Assembly: GCA_003601535.1 (NCBI GenBank) | Contig: PIXW01000228.1 | Coordinates: forward strand, 1 to 6,204 | DNA length: 6,204 nt | DNA from: ANME-2 cluster archaeon | GTDB taxonomy: Archaea; Halobacteriota; Methanosarcinia; Methanosarcinales; Methanogasteraceae | Reading direction: 5' to 3' | In this document: in pieces, positions 5,619 to 6,204 of the stretch | How the letters are laid out: each line of letters starts with the position of its first letter | Position numbering within the stretch: position 1 is the first letter of the stretch | Translations under genes and position numbers: made by a program | Notes under the pieces: generated by a model | Database searches by the model: none | What the model was told of the DNA's origin: nothing | Seen by the model: only the letters and a program-made list of their open reading frames with translations

Positions 5619-5765
5619 GATGGTCTCAATTGCTTTTGGGATGTGATCATGTGGAGTTGTAAATCTATTGGGTGCTGGTTCGCGGGCAGATGTGGGGTGG
5701 ACGGCATTGACAGTTTCGCTCCTCGTATGATAAGACGCGGTCTACACAGGCAATGTTAGCGACCC
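5619..5765. other. Intergenic region between hemK2 and the restriction gene remnant
   Basis: About 150 bases with no recognisable gene. A weak TATA-like GATTTACAAC lies near 5660 on the minus strand and could serve hemK2. The GC content is that of the chromosome rather than the AT-rich restriction-modification remnant, so the boundary of the transferred segment lies near 5770-5800. Confidence 0.4.
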
Positions 5766-5891
5766 TCAAAAGGACGTGCCCGAATAGAAACCCGCATCCC
5801 GCATTTCAACAATAGATGCTCGTCCATCCCATATTTTGGGCAATACTCTTAATTGTTCTCCTATTTCCATTGCATTTTCTGTAAAGTCCAT
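5766..5891 (-). pseudogene. Truncated type II restriction endonuclease-like N-terminus
   Basis: The frame of 41 codons begins MDFTENAMEIGEQLRVLPK and continues IWDGRASIVEMRDAGF, then ends abruptly with YSGTSF and a stop. The conserved-looking part resembles the start of type II restriction endonucleases encoded beside such methyltransferases. This is from memory of the family and should be treated as probable. Only about 35 residues of an enzyme normally over 200 long remain, and none of the other frames past the break continues the family. The ribosome site GGGGGATGA overlaps the methyltransferase stop. An ATG at 5900 is also in frame but lies directly against that site, so the ATG at 5891 is preferred. 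The tight spacing implies a former methyltransferase-endonuclease operon. Confidence 0.55.
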
Positions 5892-5904
5892 TTTATTCAT
5901 CCCC

Positions 5905-6204
5905 CTAACTTAAATAACTAGATAAAGGTTTATTCAGTGAGGTTCCATGTCTTTCTTGTTTTAAAATATAGTTATTTTCTTCTAATCGTTCGTTTGCAAA
6001 TTCATAATAATTCTTCACGATTTCAAAACCTATATAATGTCTATTCATCGCCTTACTCACCACAGCTACCTGTCCAGACCCCAAAAATGGGTCTTTAACA
6101 AGTAATCTTTCATTCCCTCTCGTCGCTTCAACACCACTTTCTGTTGATTCTACTTTCCCTTTAAACATATATGTCTTGTTTTCTGCTCCTGCTGGTATAT
6201 CTAA
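5905..6204 (-). CDS. Partial DNA methyltransferase, type II restriction-modification (C-terminal about 99 residues)
   Basis: The frame is open from the right edge to the TAG at 5905-5907, so the gene starts outside the window. The ATG at 6168 is internal: 12 further in-frame codons (LDIPAGAENKTY) precede it. The decisive part is KDPFLGSGQVAVVSKAMNRH then YIGFEIVKNYYEFANERL. DPFLGSG is the SAM-binding motif I of DNA amino-methyltransferases and YIGFEI the following strand. Motif I close to the C-terminus indicates the beta order, with the catalytic DPPY/SPPY motif further upstream outside the window, so the product is an N6-adenine or N4-cytosine methyltransferase. The specificity cannot be told. 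The gene is AT-rich and precedes the endonuclease remnant by a few bases. Confidence 0.88.
   Translation of the reverse strand, partial: LDIPAGAENKTYMFKGKVESTESGVEATRGNERLLVKDPFLGSGQVAVVSKAMNRHYIGFEIVKNYYEFANERLEENNYILKQERHGTSLNKPLSSYLS

Noticed and set aside
5640..5800. Continuation of the endonuclease in a shifted frame past 5785
   Set aside because: Both other minus frames give short, Cys- or Arg-rich sequence without family resemblance, and the base composition changes to chromosome-like.
1..6204. CRISPR array, insertion sequence ends or rRNA
   Set aside because: No regularly spaced repeats, no transposase motif and no rRNA-like conserved sequence were seen.

Overview
The window reads as euryarchaeal, most like a methanogen or methane-oxidiser of the Methanomicrobia/Methanosarcinales/ANME type. 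Evidence for this is a RIO2 kinase, an archaeal HemK2-type release-factor methyltransferase, a tRNA-Cys with no encoded CCA, AT-rich TATA-like boxes and GAGGTGA-type ribosome sites. The species cannot be fixed from the sequence. All supported genes lie on the minus strand, so transcription runs from high to low coordinates.

Right edge (5766-6204): the C-terminal end of a DNA methyltransferase, then a truncated start of a gene placed like its partner restriction endonuclease. Both are AT-rich (about 35% GC by hand count over 5941-6204, against about 55-58% in sampled lines of the next gene) and lack GATC, which is common elsewhere. This looks like a transferred and decaying restriction-modification system.

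Translation block (3577-5618): hemK2-like methyltransferase, then tRNA-Cys(GCA), then rio2, whose start codon lies only a few bases past the tRNA 3' end, then the remnant of a uridine phosphorylase gene. Ribosome assembly, tRNA supply and translation termination are therefore clustered here.

Nitrogen assimilation (2119-3483): a type I-alpha glutamine synthetase with all catalytic motifs and a TATA-like box placed for a nearly leaderless mRNA. A 460-base gap follows it (1659-2118). The gap has no convincing gene, but holds two TATA-like elements and a series of hairpins.

Signalling block (1-1658): a small regulator with an N-terminal Lrp/AsnC-type helix-turn-helix fused to a receiver domain, an alpha/beta hydrolase whose catalytic His position is Asp, and the start of a membrane-anchored sensor protein that runs off the left edge. 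The hydrolase and sensor are probably one operon. The regulator may be their partner, but this rests on proximity only.

No CRISPR array, complete insertion sequence or rRNA was seen. The most unusual items are the HTH-receiver fusion, the hydrolase with a missing catalytic His, the tRNA-rio2 junction, and the two gene remnants (uridine phosphorylase and restriction endonuclease).
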